Assembly: GCA_964628235.1 (NCBI GenBank) | Contig: CAZVLU010000051.1 | Span: 1-23,259 of the forward strand | Direction of reading: 5' to 3' | From: CAMAVH01 sp964628235 | Lineage (GTDB): Bacteria; Pseudomonadota; Alphaproteobacteria; SMXQ01 | Length of the DNA stretch: 23,259 nt | Part shown: positions 8,699-15,803 of the stretch, piece after piece | Numbering within the stretch: the first letter of the stretch is position 1 | How the letters are laid out: every line of letters starts with the position of its first letter | The notes under the pieces: model-generated | What the model saw: only the letters and a program-made list of their open reading frames with translations | What the model was told of the DNA's origin: nothing | Databases searched by the model: none | Program-made: the position numbers and the translations under genes

Positions 8699-9520
8699 AT
8701 TATTTTGGATGCCGTCTCTCAAGATGAGTTTCCACCAAAAATGTCGCAACTGCTCCGGCAGTATTCACCGCTAAACTTGCATGTCTCGGGGAAGGCTTCA
8801 CGGGTAACTTTCCGCCGCGTCCATGCGAATCAGACAGCCGATTACGAAGCGTACCTATGCCATTCACAAGATTCATGGCTCCGCCCAAGATAGCCTTGAT
8901 TGGCTCCTCTGAGTGCTGATCAGGAGCTAAGTTTAAAGCCTTTGCCGCCATCGAATACAGCTTCGGTAAATCTTCTTTGTCGCTGTAAGCCGCATTATTC
9001 TCATCGAGAATACGCTTACATACGGTTTCGAGGAGAGTGCGAGCGACCGTTATTGCTCCTTCAGGATCGGAAGAGCGTCTACCTAGCGCCTTTGTCCATA
9101 CACTATGCACTCCATCAGCATCAAAGTTTTGGAGTGCATCTGATACAGCTGTATCACTCGGTGATTGGCCTCGGTTTTCTAGAAAATCAATTAAAGGCGT
9201 GAAGGCAACGCTGATGATTTGACGTCTTTCAGCATATGAGCCGGCTTCATTCTTAATAAATGGCCAAAATGAATCCAGGTTTCTGTGAACACGAACAAAA
9301 GCAGGGAGTAACTCCTGAATGTCCGCGTTCTGGATAAACTCACGTCTCAAATGCTCGTAAATTGGGCTTTCCTGTGAGCCTCCAGTAGCACAAGCAATGA
9401 GTATGCTTTCCATCATCCCCACTTGCTCAACTAGCTTGGTGGGTATGTCATTCATATCCAGCATTTTATTCCCGCCAAATTATCGCAAGAACTATAGCCG
9501 ATGTAACGCAGTCCGGCGAA
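8699..9520. other. Low-GC segment abutting the 5' end of dusA, probable horizontally acquired DNA
   Basis: Base composition drops sharply at the dusA start and recovers around 9520, near the alpha/beta hydrolase gene. The segment carries only the Abi_C-like gene and an AT-rich spacer (9465-9520). dusA is known as an insertion target for prophages and genomic islands that integrate at its 5' end. No integrase and no convincing duplicate of the dusA 5' end are visible here, so the segment would be a remnant or a small cargo insertion. Confidence 0.5.
8700..9464 (-). CDS. Abi_C-domain (abortive infection-like) protein, probably acquired
   Basis: This 254-residue protein differs from all its neighbours: two sample 60-base lines have 45% and 38% GC, and codon use is relaxed. 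The N-terminal half (1-130) is helical-looking and not recognised. The C-terminal half (about 135-247) resembles the abortive infection C-terminal domain: ITVARTLLETVCKRILD, then DLPKLYSMAAKALNLAP and ILGGAMNLVNGIGTLRN, ending in RHASLAVNTAGAVATFLVE. RN-x5-H (Arg207, Asn208, His214) fits the catalytic motif of HEPN ribonucleases, so an RNA-cutting anti-phage role is possible but inferred. The gene ends one base before dusA. The ATG at 9464 is preceded by a weak GCGGGAA; an ATG at 9455 is an alternative. Confidence 0.7.
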   Translation of the reverse strand: MLDMNDIPTKLVEQVGMMESILIACATGGSQESPIYEHLRREFIQNADIQELLPAFVRVHRNLDSFWPFIKNEAGSYAERRQIISVAFTPLIDFLENRGQSPSDTAVSDALQNFDADGVHSVWTKALGRRSSDPEGAITVARTLLETVCKRILDENNAAYSDKEDLPKLYSMAAKALNLAPDQHSEEPIKAILGGAMNLVNGIGTLRNRLSDSHGRGGKLPVKPSPRHASLAVNTAGAVATFLVETHLERRHPK

Positions 9521-9532
9521 ATGAAAGCCGCC

Positions 9533-9562
9533 TTGGCGGCGCGCCCCGCGACCGGCTATAAG
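9533..9562 (+). promoter_or_regulatory. Candidate promoter giving a leaderless transcript
   Basis: TTGGCG (9533-9538) and TATAAG (9557-9562) are separated by 18 bases. The preferred ATG of the hydrolase gene lies at 9569, about 7 bases after the -10 box. The mRNA would therefore start at or next to the start codon, without a ribosome binding site. No Shine-Dalgarno sequence is visible before 9569, which agrees with this. Confidence 0.4.
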
Positions 9563-9568
9563 CCGCGC

Positions 9569-10279
9569 ATGTCTCCCGTCCCGCTCCTGCTGCTGCCCGG
9601 CCAATTGTGCGACGAGCGCCTGTGGCGCGATCCCGCCACGGCGCTGGCCGATGTCGCCGCGCCGATGTTCGGCGATCTGACGCAGGACGACAGTATCCCC
9701 GCCATGGCGGCGCGGGCACTCGCTGCCGCGCCACCCGCCTTCGCCCTCGCGGCGCTGTCGATGGGCGGCTATGTGGCGCTCGAGATCATGCGACAGGCGC
9801 CGGAGCGGGTGCTGCGCCTCGCACTGCTCGACACCACCGCGCGGCCGGAAAATCCCGCGCGCGCCACCTTGCGCCGCGCCGACATGAGCGCGGTCACTCT
9901 GGCGAAGGAAACCGGGAGCCGCTTCGCCGGCATCACGCCGCGCCTGTTGCCGCAGTTCATCCATGCCAGCCGGCTGCATGATCCGGTGGCGCAGGACGTG
10001 ATGGACATGACGGCGCGCGTCGGCCCCACGGTTTACATGCGCCAGCAGACGGCGATCTTGGCGCGGCCCGACGCGCGCCCGACTTTGCCGACCATCGCGG
10101 TGCCGACCCTGATCGGCGTCGGCGAGACCGACGCGGTGACGCCGCCGCGCCTCGCCGAGGAGATGGCCGCTGCAATTCCGGATTCGCGATTTCATGTCTT
10201 CGTGCGCTGTGGCCATCTGCCGCCGATGGAAGACCCGGCCGCCACGGCCGAAATTCTCAGGGCCTGGCTGACCGCTTAG
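9569..10279 (+). CDS. Alpha/beta-fold hydrolase
   Basis: This 236-residue serine hydrolase has an apparent complete triad: Ser64 in the nucleophile elbow LSMGGY, Asp188 in VGETDAVTP and His216 in CGHLPPMEDP. The N terminus LLLLPGQLCDERLW is typical of a subgroup of soluble alpha/beta hydrolases, with the GQLCD region near the oxyanion hole. No signal peptide or membrane segment is seen, so it is probably cytoplasmic. The substrate cannot be read from the sequence. The ATG at 9569 fits homologous N termini better than 9521, which would add 16 residues across a likely -10 box. It is divergent from the Abi_C-like gene and is followed by 152 bases with promoter-like and terminator-like signals before ubiD. 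Confidence 0.85.
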   Translation: MSPVPLLLLPGQLCDERLWRDPATALADVAAPMFGDLTQDDSIPAMAARALAAAPPAFALAALSMGGYVALEIMRQAPERVLRLALLDTTARPENPARATLRRADMSAVTLAKETGSRFAGITPRLLPQFIHASRLHDPVAQDVMDMTARVGPTVYMRQQTAILARPDARPTLPTIAVPTLIGVGETDAVTPPRLAEEMAAAIPDSRFHVFVRCGHLPPMEDPAATAEILRAWLTA

Positions 10280-10309
10280 CCTTTGCTTTTCCTAAGAATC
10301 AGGGCAGCG

Positions 10310-10337
10310 TTGACAGGCGCGCGGCCCTGGCTATTCT
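10310..10337 (+). promoter_or_regulatory. Candidate sigma70 promoter upstream of the UbiD gene
   Basis: A perfect -35 box TTGACA (10310-10315) is followed after 16 bases by TATTCT (10332-10337), a 4-of-6 match to the -10 consensus. It lies about 95 bases before the preferred UbiD start. Confidence 0.45.
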
Positions 10338-10349
10338 GCTTAAAAAATT

Positions 10350-10372
10350 AGCTTTGTAAGCAAGGCTTTTTT
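10350..10372 (+). terminator. Weak hairpin followed by a T tract
   Basis: AGCTTTG (10350-10356) can pair with CAAGGCT (10361-10367) through one G-T wobble, with a TAAG loop and a run of T to 10372. An A-run lies just upstream. It could end transcripts of the alpha/beta hydrolase gene, or act in the leader of a transcript starting at the promoter at 10310. The stem has few G-C pairs, so the call is weak. Confidence 0.35.
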
Positions 10373-10398
10373 GCCGATCCGTTTAATGTTGCTATAAC
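10371..10398 (+). promoter_or_regulatory. Second candidate promoter immediately before the UbiD gene
   Basis: TTGCCG (10371-10376) and TATAAC (10393-10398) are 16 bases apart. A transcript starting near 10405 would have a leader of about 27 bases containing the GGAG ribosome binding site at 10423-10426. Confidence 0.4.
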
Positions 10399-10431
10399 AG
10401 CGACATGTTCCTGGCCGACCTTGGAGTCTCC

Positions 10432-11829
10432 ATGCCCCTGCCCCAGATTCTCGACACGCGCTTTCGCTCGGCGCTCAAGCGCATGGTCGCCGCCGACCGG
10501 CTCAAGACCTACGATCAGCCGGTCGACGTGAAGCTGGAAATCGCCGCCGTGCTGAAGAAGCTCGACGGGCAGGAATCGATCCTGTTTCCCAAGGTCAAAG
10601 GCTTCGACATGCCGGTGGTGGGCAACTTCCTGTCCTGCCGCGAGAATTGCGAAGCCGCCTTCGGCACCGACTATCGCGGCATCCGCGAGCTGATCGGGCG
10701 CGCGCTCGGCGATCCCAAGGCGCCCAAGCTGGTCAATCACGCGCCGGCGCAAGAGGTGGTCAAGACCGAGAACATCGATCTGCTCGCCATGCTGCCCGCC
10801 CTGCATCACACCGCCAACGATCCGGGCCGCTATCTCACCTCCGGCATCGTCATCGTCAAGGACCCCGACACCGGCGTTTACAACGCGTCCTATCATCGCG
10901 TGCAATTGCTCGGCGGCAATCGCGGCGCGATCAAGCTCGACTTCGGCCGCCACCTGCGCGCCGCCTTCGACCGCGCCAAGGCCAAGGGCCAGTCGCTGCC
11001 GATCGCCATAGCCATCGGCGCCGACATCGCGCTGCATTACACCGCCGCCACCATGGGCTCGCAGATGCCGGAAAGCGCCGATGAATTGGCCGTCGCCGGC
11101 GGCCTCGCCGGCGCGCCGCTGTCGGTCGTCAAGGGCATCACCCAGGATGTCCTGGTGCCGGCCGAGAGCGAGATCGTGCTCGAAGGCGTCATCCGCACCG
11201 ACGAAGTGATCAACGAAGGCCCGTTCGGCGAATTCGTCGGCTCGCTGTCGCCGGAAGGCGACGCGCCGATCCTCGAGATCAGCGCCGTCACGCACCGCGC
11301 CGATCCGATCTATCACGCGATCAACGGCTACGGCCGCGAGACGATCATGCTGCGCAAATATGTGCTGGAGGCCAGCCTGCTGAAAGTGCTGAGCGCCGCC
11401 ATCCCCATCGTCATCGACGCCGACATGACGGCCGGCGGCCTGCACCGCTTCCACGCCGTGATCCAGGTGAAGAAGACCACGCCGCAGCATGAAGGCTTGC
11501 AGCGCAACGCCATCCTCGCCGCGTTCGGCGCACTGAAAGACCTCGACATGGTCATCGCGGTCGACGAGGACATCGATCTGCGCGATCCGGCCGACGTCGA
11601 ATATGCCTTGGCGACGCGCATGGAAGCCTCCAAGGACCTCATCGTCATCCCCGGCGCGCGCGGCCACGAATATGTCCGCGCCAGCGCCGAAGGTATCCGC
11701 GCCAAGCTCGGCATCGACGCCACCGTGCCGCTCGAACGCAAAGCGCATTTCGCCCGCTGCTCCTTCGCCAAGACCGATGTGACCGCCGCCCAGCTCGGCA
11801 GCGCCAAGGGCCTCAAGCTGTTCGATTGA
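10432..11829 (+). CDS. UbiD-family prenylated-FMN-dependent (de)carboxylase
   Basis: This 465-residue protein, slightly shorter than E. coli UbiD, belongs to the family that uses prenylated FMN to decarboxylate or carboxylate unsaturated and aromatic acids. Cofactor-site features are visible: Asn151 and Arg156 in NASYHRVQLL, and Glu262 and Glu267 in NEGPFGEF. With Arg156 these last residues match the spacing of the Arg173/Glu277/Glu282 triad of fungal Fdc1. VDEDIDLRDPADVEYALATRM is another family hallmark. The start at 10432 has GGAG 5 bases upstream, while the ATG at 10405 has none and sits at the likely transcription start. No ubiX (prenyltransferase that makes the cofactor) is in the window. 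The 58-base gap to the thiamine enzyme suggests co-transcription. Ubiquinone synthesis is possible but not supported by neighbours. Confidence 0.9.
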   Translation: MPLPQILDTRFRSALKRMVAADRLKTYDQPVDVKLEIAAVLKKLDGQESILFPKVKGFDMPVVGNFLSCRENCEAAFGTDYRGIRELIGRALGDPKAPKLVNHAPAQEVVKTENIDLLAMLPALHHTANDPGRYLTSGIVIVKDPDTGVYNASYHRVQLLGGNRGAIKLDFGRHLRAAFDRAKAKGQSLPIAIAIGADIALHYTAATMGSQMPESADELAVAGGLAGAPLSVVKGITQDVLVPAESEIVLEGVIRTDEVINEGPFGEFVGSLSPEGDAPILEISAVTHRADPIYHAINGYGRETIMLRKYVLEASLLKVLSAAIPIVIDADMTAGGLHRFHAVIQVKKTTPQHEGLQRNAILAAFGALKDLDMVIAVDEDIDLRDPADVEYALATRMEASKDLIVIPGARGHEYVRASAEGIRAKLGIDATVPLERKAHFARCSFAKTDVTAAQLGSAKGLKLFD

Positions 11830-11887
11830 GGGCCGCGCGGCGAGACCGCAACCGTAAAGATGGAGCTTTGATCGATGAGGCAGATCG

Positions 11888-13564
11888 ATGACCATGCGTA
11901 ACGGCGGCGAGATTCTCGTCGATGCTTTGCTCGCCCACGGCGTCGATCGCGCCTTCGGCGTCGCCGGCGAGAGCGCTTTGCCGCTTTACGACGCGCTGCT
12001 CGCGGCGGCCAATCGCATCCAATTCGTCACCTGCCGCCATGAGGCCAGCGCCGCCCATATGGCCGAGGCCGACGGCAAGATGCGCGGCGGCCCCGGCGTC
12101 TGCATGGTCAGCCGCGGCCCCGGCGCCATGCATGCCGCCATCGGCGTCCATACGGCGCAACAGAACTCCTCGGGGCTCGTGTTGATCGTCGGCCAAGTGC
12201 CGCGCGCTGAGCGCGGCCGCGAAGCCTTCCAGGAAATGAACTACGAAGCCGTGTTCGGCGGCATGACGAAATGGACTGCCGAGATCGACGACACGGCGCG
12301 CATCCCCGAGATGCTGGCCAAAGCCTTCCAGATCGCGGCCAGCGGCCGGCCCGGCCCGGTCGTGCTGTCGATCCCCGAGGACGTGCTCGATGAGGCGTGC
12401 GATGTCGCCGACGTCGCGCCGATGCCGGTGGCGCATCCCGCGCCGAGCGCCGCCGATCTCGCCAAGCTGCAGGACATGCTGCAAAAGGCGGCGCGGCCGA
12501 TTCTCATCATCGGCGGCCCGGGCTGGACGCCGCAGGCTGCCGAAGACATCAAAAGCTTCGCAGCCGCCAATGAATTGCCCATCGTCTGCGCCTTCCGCTC
12601 GCAAGGCATCGTCGAAGATAGCTGCGAGCATTTCGTCGGCGACCTCGGCTTCGCCATGAACGCCAAGCTCGCCGCGCGCATCAAGAGCTCCGATCTGCTG
12701 ATCGTCGTCGGCGACCGCCTATGTGATGCCTCGACGCAAGGCTATAGCCTGCTGGTTCCTCGCTCTTCCACGAAAGAGGGGCCGACGCAGCCGCTGGCGC
12801 ATATCTATCCTGGCAAGGAAGAACTCGGTCGCGTCTTCCAAGCGGCCTTGCCGATTCACGCCGGCGTCGTCGAGACCGCCGCCGCGCTCAAGGCCATGAA
12901 GGTCTCAGCCCCCGCCGCCTGGCGCGAGGCGCGCATCGCCATGCGCAAGGAATTCGACGCCTACCGCACGCCCGGTCCCCGGCGCGGCAAGCTCGACATG
13001 GCGCGCGTCGTCAGCTATCTCGGCGAGCGTCTGCCCGATAACGCCATCGTCACCAACGGCGCCGGCAATTACTGCATCTGGGTGCATCGCTACTATCGCT
13101 ACCGCGGCTTCGGCACCCAGGCCGCCACCAAGGGCGGCGCCATGGGCTACGGTTTTCCCGCCGCCATCGCCGCCAAGCTGCGCCACCCCGAGCGCACGGT
13201 GCTGTGCTTCGCGGGAGACGGCTGCTTCACCATGGCGATGGCCGAGCTCGCCACCGTCGCGCAGCAGGGCCTGCCGCTCATCGTCATCGTCGTGAACAAC
13301 GGCATCTATGGCGCGATCCGATACCATCAGGAAATCCATTTCCCGGGACATGTCGTCGGCACCAACTTGCAGAACCCGAACTTCGCGGAACTCGCGCGCG
13401 CCTACGGAATGTTCGGCGAAGTCGTCGAGGATGACGCGGAGTTCGGCTGCGTGTTCGAGCGCGCCCTAGCATCGGGCGCGCCGGCCTTGATCGAATTGCG
13501 CGTCGATCCGGACTATATCACCCCGGACAAGACCATCGCCGATTTGCGCGCGGCGAAGTCTTAA
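11888..13564 (+). CDS. Thiamine-diphosphate-dependent enzyme of the acetolactate synthase/decarboxylase superfamily
   Basis: This 558-residue protein has the three-domain layout of the superfamily. An N-terminal pyrimidine-binding domain carries the catalytic Glu52 (CRHEASAAHMA) and GPGAMHAAIGVHTAQQN. A central domain is at roughly 190-330. A C-terminal diphosphate domain has the Mg/ThDP motif from GDG (443-445) to NN (470-471), 25 residues between. The chemistry is formation or transfer of an activated aldehyde from a 2-oxo acid. Sequence alone does not separate an acetolactate-synthase-like ligase from a 2-oxo-acid decarboxylase. No small regulatory subunit follows, which argues against the biosynthetic enzyme. 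GAGG (11877-11880) precedes the ATG at 11888; the ATG at 11894 is an alternative. Its stop overlaps that of the convergent TPR gene. Confidence 0.88.
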   Translation: MTMRNGGEILVDALLAHGVDRAFGVAGESALPLYDALLAAANRIQFVTCRHEASAAHMAEADGKMRGGPGVCMVSRGPGAMHAAIGVHTAQQNSSGLVLIVGQVPRAERGREAFQEMNYEAVFGGMTKWTAEIDDTARIPEMLAKAFQIAASGRPGPVVLSIPEDVLDEACDVADVAPMPVAHPAPSAADLAKLQDMLQKAARPILIIGGPGWTPQAAEDIKSFAAANELPIVCAFRSQGIVEDSCEHFVGDLGFAMNAKLAARIKSSDLLIVVGDRLCDASTQGYSLLVPRSSTKEGPTQPLAHIYPGKEELGRVFQAALPIHAGVVETAAALKAMKVSAPAAWREARIAMRKEFDAYRTPGPRRGKLDMARVVSYLGERLPDNAIVTNGAGNYCIWVHRYYRYRGFGTQAATKGGAMGYGFPAAIAAKLRHPERTVLCFAGDGCFTMAMAELATVAQQGLPLIVIVVNNGIYGAIRYHQEIHFPGHVVGTNLQNPNFAELARAYGMFGEVVEDDAEFGCVFERALASGAPALIELRVDPDYITPDKTIADLRAAKS

Positions 13565-14892
13565 GCCGCGCGCCGCCGCTCCGTCGCCGCCCGCGCCGCC
13601 AAGGCTTGTGCCGAAGGGCTTGCCGGCTTGAGCGCCAGCCGCTCGGCCGCCAAGCCTTGCGCCAGGGCGCTGTCGCCGGCCCGCAAGGCCGCTTCGAGCA
13701 GCGTCAGATCGATCAGGTCGCGCTGCGCATGGCTGCCGCCGAACCGCGCGGCGATCGGGCGGACCTGCCGCAGGCGACGGACCGCCTCTTGATATTCCCC
13801 CGCCCCGAAGGCCACGACGGCGCGACAAGCCTCATGGCCGACGTCGCGCGTGAAGCCGGCATTGTCGGCGGCGCGATCCAGCGCCGCCTCTTGCCCGGCG
13901 AACAACGCCTCCAGCAAGGCCGAGCGCCCGGCGCCGACGAAGGCCATGGCCGCATGGAAATCGTTGAAGGCGTAAAAGCCCTTGCCGGCATGGGGCGTCC
14001 AGTCGTCGGCCAGCGCCTGCCAGCGGTCGCCGACATCGACGCCGCGCAGAGTCAGCCGCCACAGCATCGCCGACGCGTCGACCATATCGAGCGCCAGCTT
14101 CGAGCGCGGCGCGAAAATCTTGGCGTCGTATAGCGCCAGCGCTTCGTCGGTTTCGCCCAACTCCAAATGATAGAGCGCCACATGCCACCAATTGTGCACG
14201 GCAATCCCGCTTTCAGCCGACCAAACCTCGGGCGCAGCGCGCATCCAGGCGAGGCCCTCAGCGGTGCGGCCCTGCATCTCCATGACATGGGCGACCGCAT
14301 GCTGCGCCCAGCCGTCGCGCGGCTCCAGCTCGACGGCGCGCCGTCCCGCCGCTTCGGCCTCGGCGTAATGGCCCATTTCCTCCAGGCCGAAGGCGCGCAT
14401 GCCGAGCAGCGCGTGATAGCCCGGCATCGCCGCGTCCCACGCCGGCAAAGCGCGGGCGATGCGGTCGCGCAGCATCCGCGAGTCGCCGCGGAAGAAATCG
14501 GCCGCATGGCCTGCCTGCAAAGCGAGGATGTCGCGCGGCGCGTCGAGCGCGATGTCCTCCAGAACGCGAGCCCCGTCGTGCCAGCGTCCGGCGGCCAAAT
14601 GGTCGACGGCGGCAAAATGGCCGCGCTCGCGGCCGTCCATCGGCAAGCCGCGCGCCGCGTCTAGGCTGGCGCGCGCCACCGCGACGCCCTCCGGCTCGGT
14701 GCCGAGCAGATGCAAATAGGCGCGCATGACATGGGCCATGACGAAACCGGGCGCCGCGGCGAGCGCGGCATCGACAGCGGCAACCGGATCGCCGATGTAG
14801 CATTGCAGGCTATGCAACGCGTTGCAGTAAGGATCGAGCGCGTCGGGCGTCGCGCCCGACAGCGGCAAGCCGAGATCGTCTTTCAAGCTCAT
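13561..14892 (-). CDS. Tetratricopeptide repeat protein, TTC38-like
   Basis: This 443-residue, largely helical Ala-rich protein has TPR-like helix pairs along its length. YAEAEAAGRRAVELEPRDGWAQHAVAHVMEMQGRTAEGLAWM is followed by NWWHVALYHLELGETDEALALYDAKI. This 'AVAHVMEMQGR ... HNWWHVALYHLE' sequence is the signature I associate with TTC38, a conserved family found in bacteria and animals whose molecular role is not established. There is no signal peptide. CGGAGG lies about 5 bases before the ATG. The gene converges on the thiamine enzyme with a 4-base overlap of stop codons and is divergent from the TetR gene. Confidence 0.8.
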   Translation of the reverse strand: MSLKDDLGLPLSGATPDALDPYCNALHSLQCYIGDPVAAVDAALAAAPGFVMAHVMRAYLHLLGTEPEGVAVARASLDAARGLPMDGRERGHFAAVDHLAAGRWHDGARVLEDIALDAPRDILALQAGHAADFFRGDSRMLRDRIARALPAWDAAMPGYHALLGMRAFGLEEMGHYAEAEAAGRRAVELEPRDGWAQHAVAHVMEMQGRTAEGLAWMRAAPEVWSAESGIAVHNWWHVALYHLELGETDEALALYDAKIFAPRSKLALDMVDASAMLWRLTLRGVDVGDRWQALADDWTPHAGKGFYAFNDFHAAMAFVGAGRSALLEALFAGQEAALDRAADNAGFTRDVGHEACRAVVAFGAGEYQEAVRRLRQVRPIAARFGGSHAQRDLIDLTLLEAALRAGDSALAQGLAAERLALKPASPSAQALAARAATERRRAA

Positions 14893-14965
14893 GTGGGCCT
14901 CCGTTCAGAACGGGCGCACCATGCCGAAGAGGGCGTCGTGCAGCCAGCAGGCCCATGGTGCAGCG

Positions 14966-14986
14966 GCGCGAGAATTATTATCGCGC
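14966..14986. promoter_or_regulatory. Dyad in the divergent TPR/TetR control region
   Basis: GCGCGA (14966-14971) and TCGCGC (14981-14986) are perfect inverted arms around 9 A/T-rich bases. The centre contains TATTAT on the plus strand and GATAAT on the minus strand, both resembling -10 boxes. It may be an operator for the divergent promoters. No convincing -35 boxes accompany it. Confidence 0.35.
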
Positions 14987-15040
14987 TGTCTCAATGCGTT
15001 ATGAGATCGCCGCCGGATGGCTTGGCGCTCTCTCCCCGTC

Positions 15041-15061
15041 AACTGCACTTATGGTACAGTT
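15041..15061. promoter_or_regulatory. TetR-type operator candidate at the start of the TetR gene
   Basis: AACTGCAC (15041-15048) and GTACAGTT (15054-15061) form an 8-5-8 inverted repeat with one mismatch. It ends 4 bases before the regulator's ATG and covers a TATGGT -10-like box (15050-15055). Size and position suit autorepression by the TetR protein encoded next. Confidence 0.55.
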
Positions 15062-15065
15062 CAGC

Positions 15066-15710
15066 ATGACCGATACGACCGCCGCGACAGACGCCCCAAC
15101 GCGCAAAGCGCCCAATGCGCGCGAGCGCATCCTCGACATCGCCGAATCGGCGGTGCTCGCCAAAGGATTCGCCGCCACGTCGATCGACGAACTGATCGCC
15201 GCCGTCGGCATCACCAAAAGCGGGTTCTTCTATCACTTCAAGGACAAGAACGAGCTCGCCAAGGCGATGATGCAGCGCTACCTGGAGCGCGACCTGACCT
15301 TGCTCGAAGACCTCTTTCGGCGCGGCGACGAGTTGTCGGAAGACCCGCTGCACGGCTTTCTCGTCGGCCTCAAGCTATTCGCCGAATTGATGGCCGACCT
15401 GACGGCAAATTACCCCGGCTGCCTCGCCGCCTCCTTCTGCTATCAAGACCAGCTGTTCGACCGCGAGATTCGCGACATGAACGCCAGCGGCTTCCTGATT
15501 TGGCGCAAACGCTTCCGCCAGCGGCTCGACCGCATCGCCGCCGCCTACCCGCCGCGCCAGCCGGCCGATCTCGACGCTTTGGCGGACATGCCTCTCAGCA
15601 TCGTCGGAGGCGGCTTGATCCTCGGTCGCGCGCTCAAGGACCAGACCATCCTGCCGCGCCAAATCCTGCTGTTCCGCGACCTGGTGCACTTCACCTTTCA
15701 GCCGGCCTGA
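15066..15710 (+). CDS. TetR/AcrR-family transcriptional regulator
   Basis: From the ATG at 15066 the protein has 214 residues, normal for the family. The N-terminal helix-turn-helix is clear: ARERILDIAESAVLAKGFAATS, then IDELIAAVGITKSGFFYHFKDKNELAKAMM, the standard TetR recognition segment. The C-terminal ligand domain includes GCLAASFCYQDQLFD, reminiscent of regulators near small-molecule stress genes, but the ligand cannot be predicted. The open frame extends upstream to 14955, but that would place 37 residues across the operator-like dyad (15041-15061), so the internal start is preferred. It probably represses itself. The divergent TPR gene and the downstream YciI gene are possible further targets. 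Confidence 0.9.
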   Translation: MTDTTAATDAPTRKAPNARERILDIAESAVLAKGFAATSIDELIAAVGITKSGFFYHFKDKNELAKAMMQRYLERDLTLLEDLFRRGDELSEDPLHGFLVGLKLFAELMADLTANYPGCLAASFCYQDQLFDREIRDMNASGFLIWRKRFRQRLDRIAAAYPPRQPADLDALADMPLSIVGGGLILGRALKDQTILPRQILLFRDLVHFTFQPA

Positions 15711-15803
15711 CGACGGTTCCACAAAAAAACGTCGGCCGATTGTCGGCAACGCGGCCCGTCGTTCGTCCTTGCATCAGAGCGACGCAATCCAAGGAGGACG
15801 ACG

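Noticed and set aside
8057..8893. Plus-strand open frame of 278 codons running through dusA and into the low-GC gene
   Set aside because: It crosses two genes with recognisable domains on the other strand and has no motif of its own.
8640..9570. Possible duplicated attachment site of the dusA 5' end near the alpha/beta hydrolase start
   Set aside because: Only short matches such as CGCGACCG were found between the dusA start and 9480-9570, which is no better than chance in GC-rich DNA.
11870..11891. Direct repeat GATCGATGA (11870-11878 and 11883-11891) before the thiamine enzyme
   Set aside because: It is short and made partly of start-codon context. There is no sign that it is a binding site.
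10348..11895. Minus-strand open frame of 515 codons opposite the UbiD gene
   Set aside because: UbiD motifs and a good ribosome binding site are on the plus strand. The antisense product is low-complexity Gly/Ala/Asp/Arg-rich sequence.
14955..15065. Longer TetR reading frame from 14955
   Set aside because: It would translate through the operator-like dyad. The HTH domain starts in the normal place from 15066.
15735..15747. Small hairpin GCCGA/TCGGC after the TetR gene as a terminator
   Set aside because: It has only five pairs and no T tract.
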